A stretch of 45,428 bases of DNA from Opitutia bacterium (GTDB lineage Bacteria > Verrucomicrobiota > Verrucomicrobiia > Opitutales > Opitutaceae), in NCBI GenBank assembly GCA_947474365.1, contig CANJIU010000084.1, positions 1 to 45,428 on the forward strand, in the 5' to 3' direction. The notes below the pieces were generated by a model that saw only the letters and a list, made by a program, of their open reading frames with translations, did not search any database and had not been told where the DNA came from. The translations under genes were made by a program, and so were the position numbers. Of this stretch, positions 32,327 to 39,145 are shown piece after piece. Numbering within the stretch: the first letter of the stretch is position 1; each line of letters begins with the position of its first letter.

Positions 32327-34339
32327 ATGAAACGACTTCTCCCGCCGGCCGCGCTCCTGCTGTTACTGCTTTTCCAAGCAGCGCTTGCCCAGACGCCCAT
32401 TCCCACGCCGGCTCCGCGCGGTGGCGCTCAGGCGCGAAAGGCACCGACGCCGCCTCCGATCTCCGCCAAGCCGAACGAACTCGCGAAGATCCGCGAAAAA
32501 ACCGGGCAAATTGAAGCGCTCGTGCGGGACTTGAAAGGCGGTCGCGCCCAGCCGGAGCTTGTGATTGACGTGGAAGTTTACGCGCACGCGGGACGGATGC
32601 TCCTCGAATACCCCGACATGTTTGGGAACCAGGCGGCGATCGAGCACGCCTTCACGACTCTCGATCAGGGGATTGAGCGCGGCCGGCAACTCCAGTCCGG
32701 AACGCCGCAGTGGAACCAGGGCAAGCGGCAAATTCACGCGTACCGATCGGAAATCGACGGCGCGGTGCTGCCCTACGGCGTCACGTTGCCGGAAAACTAC
32801 GATCCCACCAAACCGACTCGCCTCTACGTCTGGTTGCACGGGCGCTCGAACACGATGGTGGAAACCGAATTCATTTACGGTCACCTCAACCGTAAGGGAG
32901 CGGGCACTCCTCCCATTGCCGACCAGGGACAGATCCAACTCGACTGCTTCGGCCGCATCAATGGCGCCGGCTGGCATTGGGCGGGCGAGCGGGACGTCTT
33001 CGAGGCGATCGCCGCCGTGAAGAAGCGCTTCAAGATCGACGATCAGCGCATCATGCTGCGCGGATTTTCACAGGGAGGGGAAGGGGCGTGGCACATTTCG
33101 TTGCATCATCCGGACCGATTCGCCGCGGCTGAAATCGGGGCGGGCACCGTGTCGCGCACCGCCGAGCAGCGGCCGGATCTCACGCCTTACCAGCTCGCGA
33201 CGCTGCGCATCTGGGAGAATATCTCCGAGTGGGCGCTCAACATCCACAATCTTCCCCTCGCCGGCCACGATGGGGAGAACGATCCGGGACAATTGGAGTC
33301 CTCGCTTCGCGCCCGCGCGCAGCTGGAGAAGGAGGGATTTCCCTCGCTCGGCGAACCCGATTTCCTCCGCTCCCAGGGCGCGCCCGGGCTCTGGATGGTA
33401 TCCAAGGATACCGGACACGGCACGAGTCCGCTGGTCCGCGAGCGGCTCGACGCCTTCCTCAAGGAATGGGGCGACAGGGGGCAATCCTCGCCCGATCACA
33501 TCCGCTTCCTGACCTACACCACGCGTTACAACCGCAGTTACTGGGTTTCGCTCGACGGACTGGCCCGGCACTACGAACGGGCGGAGGTGGACGCGCAACG
33601 CGCCGGCGGCGGGAGGTCCTATGCGATCACGACAAAAAATCTCACCCGACTGGTGCTGCGCGAGACGGGAAATGCCCGCGACATCCTGATCGACGGACAG
33701 GCGCTGAAGGTGAAGGGCGCCGCGGAAATCACGCTCGAGCGGAGCGACGCAACGTGGAAGGTCGCGGCGAACGGCGCGGCGTCCGGTTTGCACAAGACGC
33801 ATGCCCTGCAGGGGCCGATCGACGATGCCTTCCTCGATCCGTTCCTGCTGGTCCGCCCGACCGGCACGCCCTGGAATGACGCGGTGAACCAGCAGGCGCT
33901 GCGCACGATGGCGCGGTTTGACCGGATGTGGGGGCGGTTCTTTCGCGGGCACCCCTTTGTGAAAGACGATCGGGACGTGACCGAGGCCGACTTCGCCAAG
34001 TACCACGTGGTGTTGTTTGGCGATCCGGGCAGCAACCAATGGATCGCCAAGCTGAATGGCCGCCTGCCATTTTCCTGGACCAAACAAAGTGTCGGCCTCG
34101 GCGGAAAGACCTTCTCCGCGAACGAGAATTTCCCCGCGCTGATCTATCCCAATCCGCTCAACCCGACGAAATACGTGGTGCTGAACACCGGACTGACGAT
34201 CGACGACCGCGGCTATAACGGCGATTACGGCACGCCGATGTGGGGCGACTACGCGGTGGTGAAGGTGAACGCGGGAGCGGAGGTCCCTGATCTGGTCACC
34301 GCCGGTTTGTTCGACGAGAACTGGCGGCTGCCAAAGTAG
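32327..34339 (+). CDS. Secreted alpha/beta hydrolase (prolyl oligopeptidase-like/esterase)
   Basis: The 670-residue protein has a signal peptide (about 1-21, ending in AALAQ), a Pro-rich linker (about 22-48), a helical segment, an alpha/beta hydrolase domain (about 140-385) and a C-terminal region of about 270 residues of unknown fold (beta-rich by eye). The nucleophile is Ser248 in GFSQGG and the histidine is His364 in DTGHGTSP; the acid is probably Asp315 or Asp319 in AGHDGENDP. The oxyanion region is VWLHGRSNT (about 168-176). Such proteins act on esters or peptides outside the cytoplasm. The substrate is unknown. Confidence 0.87.
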   Translation: MKRLLPPAALLLLLLFQAALAQTPIPTPAPRGGAQARKAPTPPPISAKPNELAKIREKTGQIEALVRDLKGGRAQPELVIDVEVYAHAGRMLLEYPDMFGNQAAIEHAFTTLDQGIERGRQLQSGTPQWNQGKRQIHAYRSEIDGAVLPYGVTLPENYDPTKPTRLYVWLHGRSNTMVETEFIYGHLNRKGAGTPPIADQGQIQLDCFGRINGAGWHWAGERDVFEAIAAVKKRFKIDDQRIMLRGFSQGGEGAWHISLHHPDRFAAAEIGAGTVSRTAEQRPDLTPYQLATLRIWENISEWALNIHNLPLAGHDGENDPGQLESSLRARAQLEKEGFPSLGEPDFLRSQGAPGLWMVSKDTGHGTSPLVRERLDAFLKEWGDRGQSSPDHIRFLTYTTRYNRSYWVSLDGLARHYERAEVDAQRAGGGRSYAITTKNLTRLVLRETGNARDILIDGQALKVKGAAEITLERSDATWKVAANGAASGLHKTHALQGPIDDAFLDPFLLVRPTGTPWNDAVNQQALRTMARFDRMWGRFFRGHPFVKDDRDVTEADFAKYHVVLFGDPGSNQWIAKLNGRLPFSWTKQSVGLGGKTFSANENFPALIYPNPLNPTKYVVLNTGLTIDDRGYNGDYGTPMWGDYAVVKVNAGAEVPDLVTAGLFDENWRLPK

Positions 34340-34388
34340 GATCGTCCGGTTTCTGTCGTCTCGGGCTCAATCGCGACGATTACATTAA

Positions 34389-34413
34389 GCGCTGAGGGTT
34401 CACTCTTCAGCGC
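34389..34413. terminator. Long hairpin downstream of the secreted hydrolase
   Basis: GCGCTGA and TCAGCGC form a perfect 7-bp stem. Continuing inward with one G-C and two G-T pairs gives about ten pairs around a 5-nt loop. It lies 49 bp after the hydrolase stop. On the plus strand no T-run follows; on the minus strand TTAATGT follows, so it may work better for transcripts coming from the aldolase gene. Confidence 0.4.
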
Positions 34414-34524
34414 CAAATCGCGCGTTATCACGGCTGGAGATGAGAGCAGCCTTGGGGTTTTGCTCCTAAAATACACCTCTGAGTTCACAGCCTCGGCTTC
34501 CGCCGGAGTCGAACCAGAACAAGG

Positions 34525-34660
34525 GAACGCTAATCTCCGCTAATAAACGCTAATCCCAGAAAGCCGATGGTTTCTGATTTAGAATTCGACCTGGAGTTGG
34601 CCGAAAACAGTCAGCTCCGGACTCTTGCCGTGCGTGCATGATTAGCGTCGATTAGCGTTC
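34525..34660. repeat. 136-bp element with 11-bp terminal inverted repeats
   Basis: The left end GAACGCTAATC (34525-34535) is the exact reverse complement of the right end GATTAGCGTTC (34650-34660). Inside the left end CGCTAAT recurs twice more (34538-34544, 34548-34554), and inside the right end ATTAGCG recurs once (34641-34647), so each end is a small cluster of the same word in opposite orientation. The core has no coding frame. It resembles a miniature mobile or extragenic repeat; no second copy is in the window. Confidence 0.6.
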
Positions 34661-34693
34661 ACCCCCCAAAAAAATATCTTCCTGTTCATGGGG

Positions 34694-34724
34694 CTCTCAA
34701 CTCTCAGCACTCAACTCTCAACTG
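34694..34724. repeat. CTCAACT direct repeat
   Basis: The word CTCAACT/CTCAGCACT is repeated about four times in 31 bp, ending 9 bp from the stop of the aldolase gene. It is a short degenerate tandem repeat of CTCAACT type. No role is evident. Confidence 0.5.
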
Positions 34725-34733
34725 AATTTTGGC

Positions 34734-35699
34734 TCAGCGCGCCTCGTATCCGGTCGTGGTCGCGGACTTGCGTCCTTGAAAGAGCATGTAACCGGGGCGA
34801 TTCTGCCAGCTGGAAGGCCCGGCCAGCACCTTGCCGTGTGACAGCACGGAGTCGCGGACGAGTTTTTCGCGGGCGTTGTAGCTCGGGGAGCCGTCGCGGT
34901 CGCCGGCCTGAATTCCAAAATCGTTGCTCGCGACCATCACGATGTCGATGCCCTCCACCTCATCGAGGATGGTATCGATCATGCCGACGCCGGCGGGATT
35001 CTCGATTTGGATCATGATCATGATGTTGTTGTTCGCGTTCGTCGGGTAGCCGCGACCCCAGATCGCGGTGGCGCGGTTGTTGCCCGAACTGCGATGGCCC
35101 CACGGCTTGGTATTCGGGCTCTCGCGATTTCCGACCGGGAATTTGGCGAACATCACCGCATTGCGGGCCTCCTCCACCGTGGAGACCATCGGGATGATAA
35201 TTCCGAGCGCGCCCGCATCGGTGGCCTTCTGGATGTCGCCAACGTTCGCCGACGGCACGCGTACAAACGGTATGCAGCCGGCTTTGGCGATGACCTCGAT
35301 GAGGTTCTGCGTCTCGCGCCACGTCAGCGTGCTGTGTTGCATCTCGATCCAAATGAAGTCCTGCCCCTCGCAGGCTTTTTTGGCGGCCTCGAGATCCGGT
35401 TCGACGAGGGTGTTGCTGAAGATCTGTTTACCGGCCTTCAGTTTCGTGATGACGGTATTGAACGTCAGTGATCCCGGCGCCGGGAGCGGGGCGGTGCTGG
35501 CGGCCGGCGATTCCGCCTTGGGTTGCTTCGCGGGCTGCGCGCGGGCGGGAGACGCCAACCCGATCAGCGTCGCGGCCACAAGGGCGGCAAACGCCGATGC
35601 GCGGGGTTGGAACAATTCTTGGAGCGAAAAACGGCGTTCGCCGGGCCGCGCAGCACGGGACGGGAAGTGACGAGGAGTGGGGGTAGTGGGATGGCTCAT
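34734..35699 (-). CDS. Exported HpcH/HpaI-type aldolase/lyase
   Basis: The 321-residue protein has a domain of the HpcH/HpaI family, TIM-barrel class II aldolases that cleave 2-oxo-acid aldols. The catalytic and metal-binding set is retained: His122 (EMQHS), Arg147 (FVRVPS), Gln231/Glu233 (MIQIENP) and Asp260 (ASNDFG), though the loop words differ from the usual EHGP and GPADLS. Before it lie about 30 polar residues, then RASAFAALVAATLIGLASPARA-type hydrophobic sequence (positions 33-54) ending in an AxA cleavage site. Export of such an aldolase is unusual, as the family is cytoplasmic. The ATG at 35699 is chosen; an in-frame TTG nearer the hydrophobic stretch is possible. Confidence 0.85.
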   Translation of the reverse strand: MSHPTTPTPRHFPSRAARPGERRFSLQELFQPRASAFAALVAATLIGLASPARAQPAKQPKAESPAASTAPLPAPGSLTFNTVITKLKAGKQIFSNTLVEPDLEAAKKACEGQDFIWIEMQHSTLTWRETQNLIEVIAKAGCIPFVRVPSANVGDIQKATDAGALGIIIPMVSTVEEARNAVMFAKFPVGNRESPNTKPWGHRSSGNNRATAIWGRGYPTNANNNIMIMIQIENPAGVGMIDTILDEVEGIDIVMVASNDFGIQAGDRDGSPSYNAREKLVRDSVLSHGKVLAGPSSWQNRPGYMLFQGRKSATTTGYEAR

Positions 35700-36011
35700 G
35701 GGAGTGCGGATCACCCTAGGGGACACGCGGCTGCGGGCGCCAGTCGGAATCTGGATACGGGTGCCAATCCCGATGAATGCGGCAACTCCGGACCGGCATC
35801 GAGGCGAGAGGGCGTATCTCAATTTCTGGACACTGGGGACGCGACGCCCTCGTCGCGTGGTTCGAAACCGTGACGATGGCGACGGGGCTCCAGAAGTTGT
35901 ACGATGGCGATGGATGCATATTTCGCCGGTCCAAGGAGCGGGATGCGCCCGGCGAGCGGTTGTCTTTTTTGCTGCGTTTATGGCGTGGGCCGTTTTTCAA
36001 CATTCATCCCC
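35700..36011. other. Divergent spacer between aldolase and esterase
   Basis: This 312-bp spacer should hold promoters for both genes. Apart from the REP-like hairpin at 35839-35858 nothing specific was recognised. The plus-strand frame is open ahead of the esterase ATG, but the peptide there shows no conservation and a signal peptide starts cleanly at 36012. Confidence 0.5.
35839..35858. repeat. Perfect REP-like palindrome
   Basis: ACGCGACG, a CCCT loop and CGTCGCGT form a perfect 8-bp GC-rich stem. It has no T-run and lies mid-spacer between divergent genes, so it is not a normal terminator. It looks like a single REP-type extragenic palindrome or an operator. Confidence 0.5.
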
Positions 36012-37223
36012 ATGAAGAAAACCCTTCCGATTGCCGCGGCGTTGCTCGTTGCCGGTACGACTGCCCTCGCGCTCATTTCTCCCGCCTCCGGCGCGGAAGT
36101 GTCATCGCCGCCACCGAAGGCCGCCAAGCAGGTGCGGCCGACACCGCCGACCCGTCTGCCCACGGCTCCCGGGACACCGCCGTTGACGGTGGCTGGCGCG
36201 AAGGGCGGCGAACTCCGCGGCGCTCCGGGCGTGAATCCGCCTCTCGGCGCCGAGGGTGATTTTTTGATCGGCCCGGACTACGCGCCGGCCCCCGAGTTGA
36301 ACGTCGTCCCGGGTGTGCCGCAGGGGACGGTGCGGCAATTCACGATGAACTCGAAGGACAGCAAGTTCTTCAATCCCGGTATCGCACGGGACGAATTCGG
36401 CCGGGTCGATCCGAACAACCCCAAGACGCTGATCGTCGAAACCCACCCGATCGACTACCAACGTACGATCACGGTTTACGTTCCGGCGCAGTATGTGCCT
36501 GGCACGGCGGCTCCCTTCATGGTCACCCACGATGGACCGGCGATGGGGCGGGTTGATCAGACCGTGCCGCACATCCTCGACAACCTCATCGCGCAGCGGC
36601 GCGTACCCGCGCTGATTGTGGTCATGGTCGCGAATGGCGGCGGCGATGCGCAGGGTCACGAGCGCGGCCTCGAATACGACACGATGTCCGGGAAATACGC
36701 GGAGTTCATCCAGGCCGAGGTGCTGCCGCTCGTGGAGAAAACCTATCAGGTGACGTTGACCAAGGACCCCGAGGGACGGGCGACGATGGGCAGCAGTTCA
36801 GGTGCTTCGGCGGCCCTCATTATGGCATGGTATCACCCGGAGTGGTACCGCCGCGTCATCTCGTATTCGGGCACCTTCGTGAACCAGCAATGGCCGTTCA
36901 ACCCCGAAACGCCCGGTGGCGCGTGGGATTTTCACGCGACCCTCATCCCGCAAAGCCCCCGTAAACCGATCCGGCTCTGGCTGGAGGTCGGGGACCGCGA
37001 CAACTACAATCCGAATGTCATGCGCGATGGCATGCACGACTGGGTGGAAGCGAACAACCGGATGGCCACCGTGCTCAAGGCGAAGGGATATCACTATCAA
37101 TACGTTTTCGCCCTCAACGCCGGACATGGCGATCGCGCGGTGAAAAGCCAGACGCTTCCGCACGCCATCGAGTGGGTGTGGCGCGGTTATCCTATCCAGG
37201 GGGAGAAGGGCAAAGTCCGTTAG
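36012..37223 (+). CDS. Secreted enterochelin-esterase-like hydrolase
   Basis: The 403-residue protein has a signal peptide (about 1-28, ASGAE end), a Pro/Gly-rich linker (about 30-100) and an esterase D/Fes-like alpha/beta hydrolase domain (about 105-400). The nucleophile is Ser262 in GSSSGA; His appears in NAGHGDRA near the C-terminus and an acid near VGDRDNYNP. Relatives cleave siderophore esters, feruloyl groups or other esters in the periplasm or outside. Known siderophore genes are absent, so the substrate is probably a carbohydrate or aromatic ester, but this is inference. It diverges from the exported aldolase. Confidence 0.87.
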   Translation: MKKTLPIAAALLVAGTTALALISPASGAEVSSPPPKAAKQVRPTPPTRLPTAPGTPPLTVAGAKGGELRGAPGVNPPLGAEGDFLIGPDYAPAPELNVVPGVPQGTVRQFTMNSKDSKFFNPGIARDEFGRVDPNNPKTLIVETHPIDYQRTITVYVPAQYVPGTAAPFMVTHDGPAMGRVDQTVPHILDNLIAQRRVPALIVVMVANGGGDAQGHERGLEYDTMSGKYAEFIQAEVLPLVEKTYQVTLTKDPEGRATMGSSSGASAALIMAWYHPEWYRRVISYSGTFVNQQWPFNPETPGGAWDFHATLIPQSPRKPIRLWLEVGDRDNYNPNVMRDGMHDWVEANNRMATVLKAKGYHYQYVFALNAGHGDRAVKSQTLPHAIEWVWRGYPIQGEKGKVR

Positions 37224-37284
37224 TATTTCGGAGGCGACCGGGTCCGGTGCTTGACGGATCCACGTCACCGCTTCACACGGGGCA

Positions 37285-38952
37285 ATGATGTCCCGCATAC
37301 CCTGGCTCCCAGCCGCAATCGCGGTTCTCGCCTTCTTCGCCGCCACGAAGTCGGATGCTGCTCCGGTTCCCTTCGCGGACGGAGTGGCGCGGCAACTCGA
37401 GAAACTGACGAGCGACGAATTGCCCGGGATCGCGGTGCTGGTCGCGCGCGACGGAAAAATTGTCTATGAAGCCGGTTTCGGCTTTGCGGATTTGGCGCGG
37501 AAGACGCGGGCGGGGCCGGAAACGAAGTTCCGGATCGGTTCGGTGACGAAGCAGTTCACCGCCGCCGCCGTTCTGCGTCTCGTCGGTCAGGGCAAGCTGT
37601 CCCTCACTGATCCGTTGGAGAAATTTTTCCCCGGCTTCGCGCGTGGCAGGGAGATTACAGTCCACCATCTGCTCACGCACACCTCCGGGATTCACAGTTA
37701 TACGGGCAAACCCGAATTCCTGGAGCGCGTCATCCAGCCGATCGCACCCGCAGAACTCATCGCCTGGTTCCGCGACGACCCGGCCGATTTTGCCCCGGGC
37801 GCCGGCTTCCTTTACAACAACTCCGCGTATTTCCTGCTCGGCGAAATTGTCGCGCAGGTCTCCGGAAAGTCCTACGCCGCCTTCCTGCGCGAGGCGTTCT
37901 TCGAGCCCTTGGGGATGAACGACACCGGAGTTTTCGTGAATGCCGCCCCGCCATCAGGCATCGCGCTTGGCTATTCGGTCGCGGCGGGCAAAGCCTCGCC
38001 GGCGCTCGACTGGGACATGTCTTGGGCGGGCGGTGCGGGGGCCTTGTATTCGACGGTTGGAGATCTCTTTCGTTGGAGTGAAGCGCTGTTCGGAGGTAAT
38101 GTCGTGTCGGCCGAAGCGTTGATCCAGATGACCACCCCGGTGAAATTGCCGCCAGGCGTCGATGGAATGAAATATGGTTACGGACTGGTGCTGGCGGCGG
38201 TCGACCGCCTGCCGACAATCGGACACAATGGCGGGCTGAACGGTTGGTCGAGTGAACTGCTGCGCCTGCCAGAACAGAAGTGTACCGTGATCGTATTGGC
38301 GAATGCGTTGCCTCCCGTGGTCGGTCGGGCGCCGGCCGCAGTGACCCGCGCCATTGTCGGCAAATTTCTCGCCACCGAAATCGCCGCGGTGCCTCCATTG
38401 CAGGAAAACCCCGCGGTGGACCGGAAGACCTATGCCGACTTTGTCGGGCGGTACGATTACAAGGATGCGGTGATGACGGTGACGCAGGAAGGCGGCCGGC
38501 TGTTTTCGCAGCTCACGGGCCAGACGCGGTTCGAGATTTTCCCCAGCGCACCGGATGAGTTTTTCTGGAAGATAACGGACGCGCAGGTCGTTTTCCTGCG
38601 GAATGAAAAGAAGGAGGTCGTCGCGGCCAAACATTCCCAGGGCGGTAACACGCTCCGGGCCCCTCGTCTCACCTCGTCAGCGCTCAAACTCTCCGACGCC
38701 GAACTCGACGCGATCGTCGGCCGCTATCGCTATGGTCCAGGTGTCGTGATGACGGTCACGCGCGACGGCGACCTCGTGTTCGCGCAGCTGACCGGACAGC
38801 CGAAACTTCCGATCTTCCCGAAGTCCGCCACGAATTTCGAGTGGCGCGTCGTGCCGGCGAAAGTGAGCTTTGCCAGGGATGCCGAAGGCCGCGTGACTCA
38901 TGCCGTTCATACGCAAAACGGCACGACGTTCGAGGCGCCGAAGATTAAGTAG
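37285..38952 (+). CDS. Secreted beta-lactamase-family (class C) serine hydrolase with tandem C-terminal domains
   Basis: The 555-residue protein has a signal peptide (about 1-25, KSDAA end) and a class C beta-lactamase/penicillin-binding-like domain (about 30-365) with the SxxK motif Ser86-Val-Thr-Lys89, the YxN motif Tyr177-Asn178-Asn179 and a GHNGG motif in the KTG position (HxG). Two similar modules of about 85 residues follow (from DFVGRYDYKDAVMTVTQEG and from DAIVGRYRYGPGVVMTVTRDG), DUF3471-like. Such enzymes are esterases or peptidases more often than antibiotic-destroying lactamases. Two adjacent ATGs start the frame at 37285. Confidence 0.9.
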   Translation: MMSRIPWLPAAIAVLAFFAATKSDAAPVPFADGVARQLEKLTSDELPGIAVLVARDGKIVYEAGFGFADLARKTRAGPETKFRIGSVTKQFTAAAVLRLVGQGKLSLTDPLEKFFPGFARGREITVHHLLTHTSGIHSYTGKPEFLERVIQPIAPAELIAWFRDDPADFAPGAGFLYNNSAYFLLGEIVAQVSGKSYAAFLREAFFEPLGMNDTGVFVNAAPPSGIALGYSVAAGKASPALDWDMSWAGGAGALYSTVGDLFRWSEALFGGNVVSAEALIQMTTPVKLPPGVDGMKYGYGLVLAAVDRLPTIGHNGGLNGWSSELLRLPEQKCTVIVLANALPPVVGRAPAAVTRAIVGKFLATEIAAVPPLQENPAVDRKTYADFVGRYDYKDAVMTVTQEGGRLFSQLTGQTRFEIFPSAPDEFFWKITDAQVVFLRNEKKEVVAAKHSQGGNTLRAPRLTSSALKLSDAELDAIVGRYRYGPGVVMTVTRDGDLVFAQLTGQPKLPIFPKSATNFEWRVVPAKVSFARDAEGRVTHAVHTQNGTTFEAPKIK

Positions 38953-39145
38953 GCCCTTCAGAAACAAAGGCGCGGCTGCCGGTCACCGATGAACCGTGGA
39001 GTCTTGGTATTACGTCCGCAGATGGACGCGATAAACGTGTCTCCAATCCGCTGGTTAGACCTGTTCTGCTCGTTTGCCGTCATTCCGAGGATTGTCTTTG
39101 GCGGGGTGGACCGTTGAATTCCGAAATCACTTTCTTGTTCTCCCC

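Larger units (their letters stand above)
34340..34733. other. Repeat-rich intergenic region between convergent genes
   Basis: This 394-bp stretch contains no convincing gene. It holds a hairpin (34389-34413), a 136-bp element with inverted ends (34525-34660) and a CT-rich direct repeat (34694-34724), each listed separately. It is more AT-rich than the flanking genes. Confidence 0.7.

Noticed and set aside
33086..33101. TGGCAC-N6-TTGCAT inside the secreted hydrolase gene
   Set aside because: The spacing is one base too long for sigma-54 and it lies inside a gene.
33068..34087. Minus-strand frame of about 339 codons opposite the secreted hydrolase
   Set aside because: The hydrolase frame carries signal peptide, GFSQGG and catalytic His; the opposite frame is Arg/Pro-rich without motifs.
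36012..37223. Siderophore (enterobactin) utilisation as the role of the esterase
   Set aside because: No siderophore receptor, transporter or biosynthetic gene is nearby; the match is to the general esterase fold.
37285..38952. Antibiotic-resistance beta-lactamase
   Set aside because: The fold is shared with esterases and peptidases; the KTG position is HxG and tandem C-terminal modules are present, so resistance is not supported.
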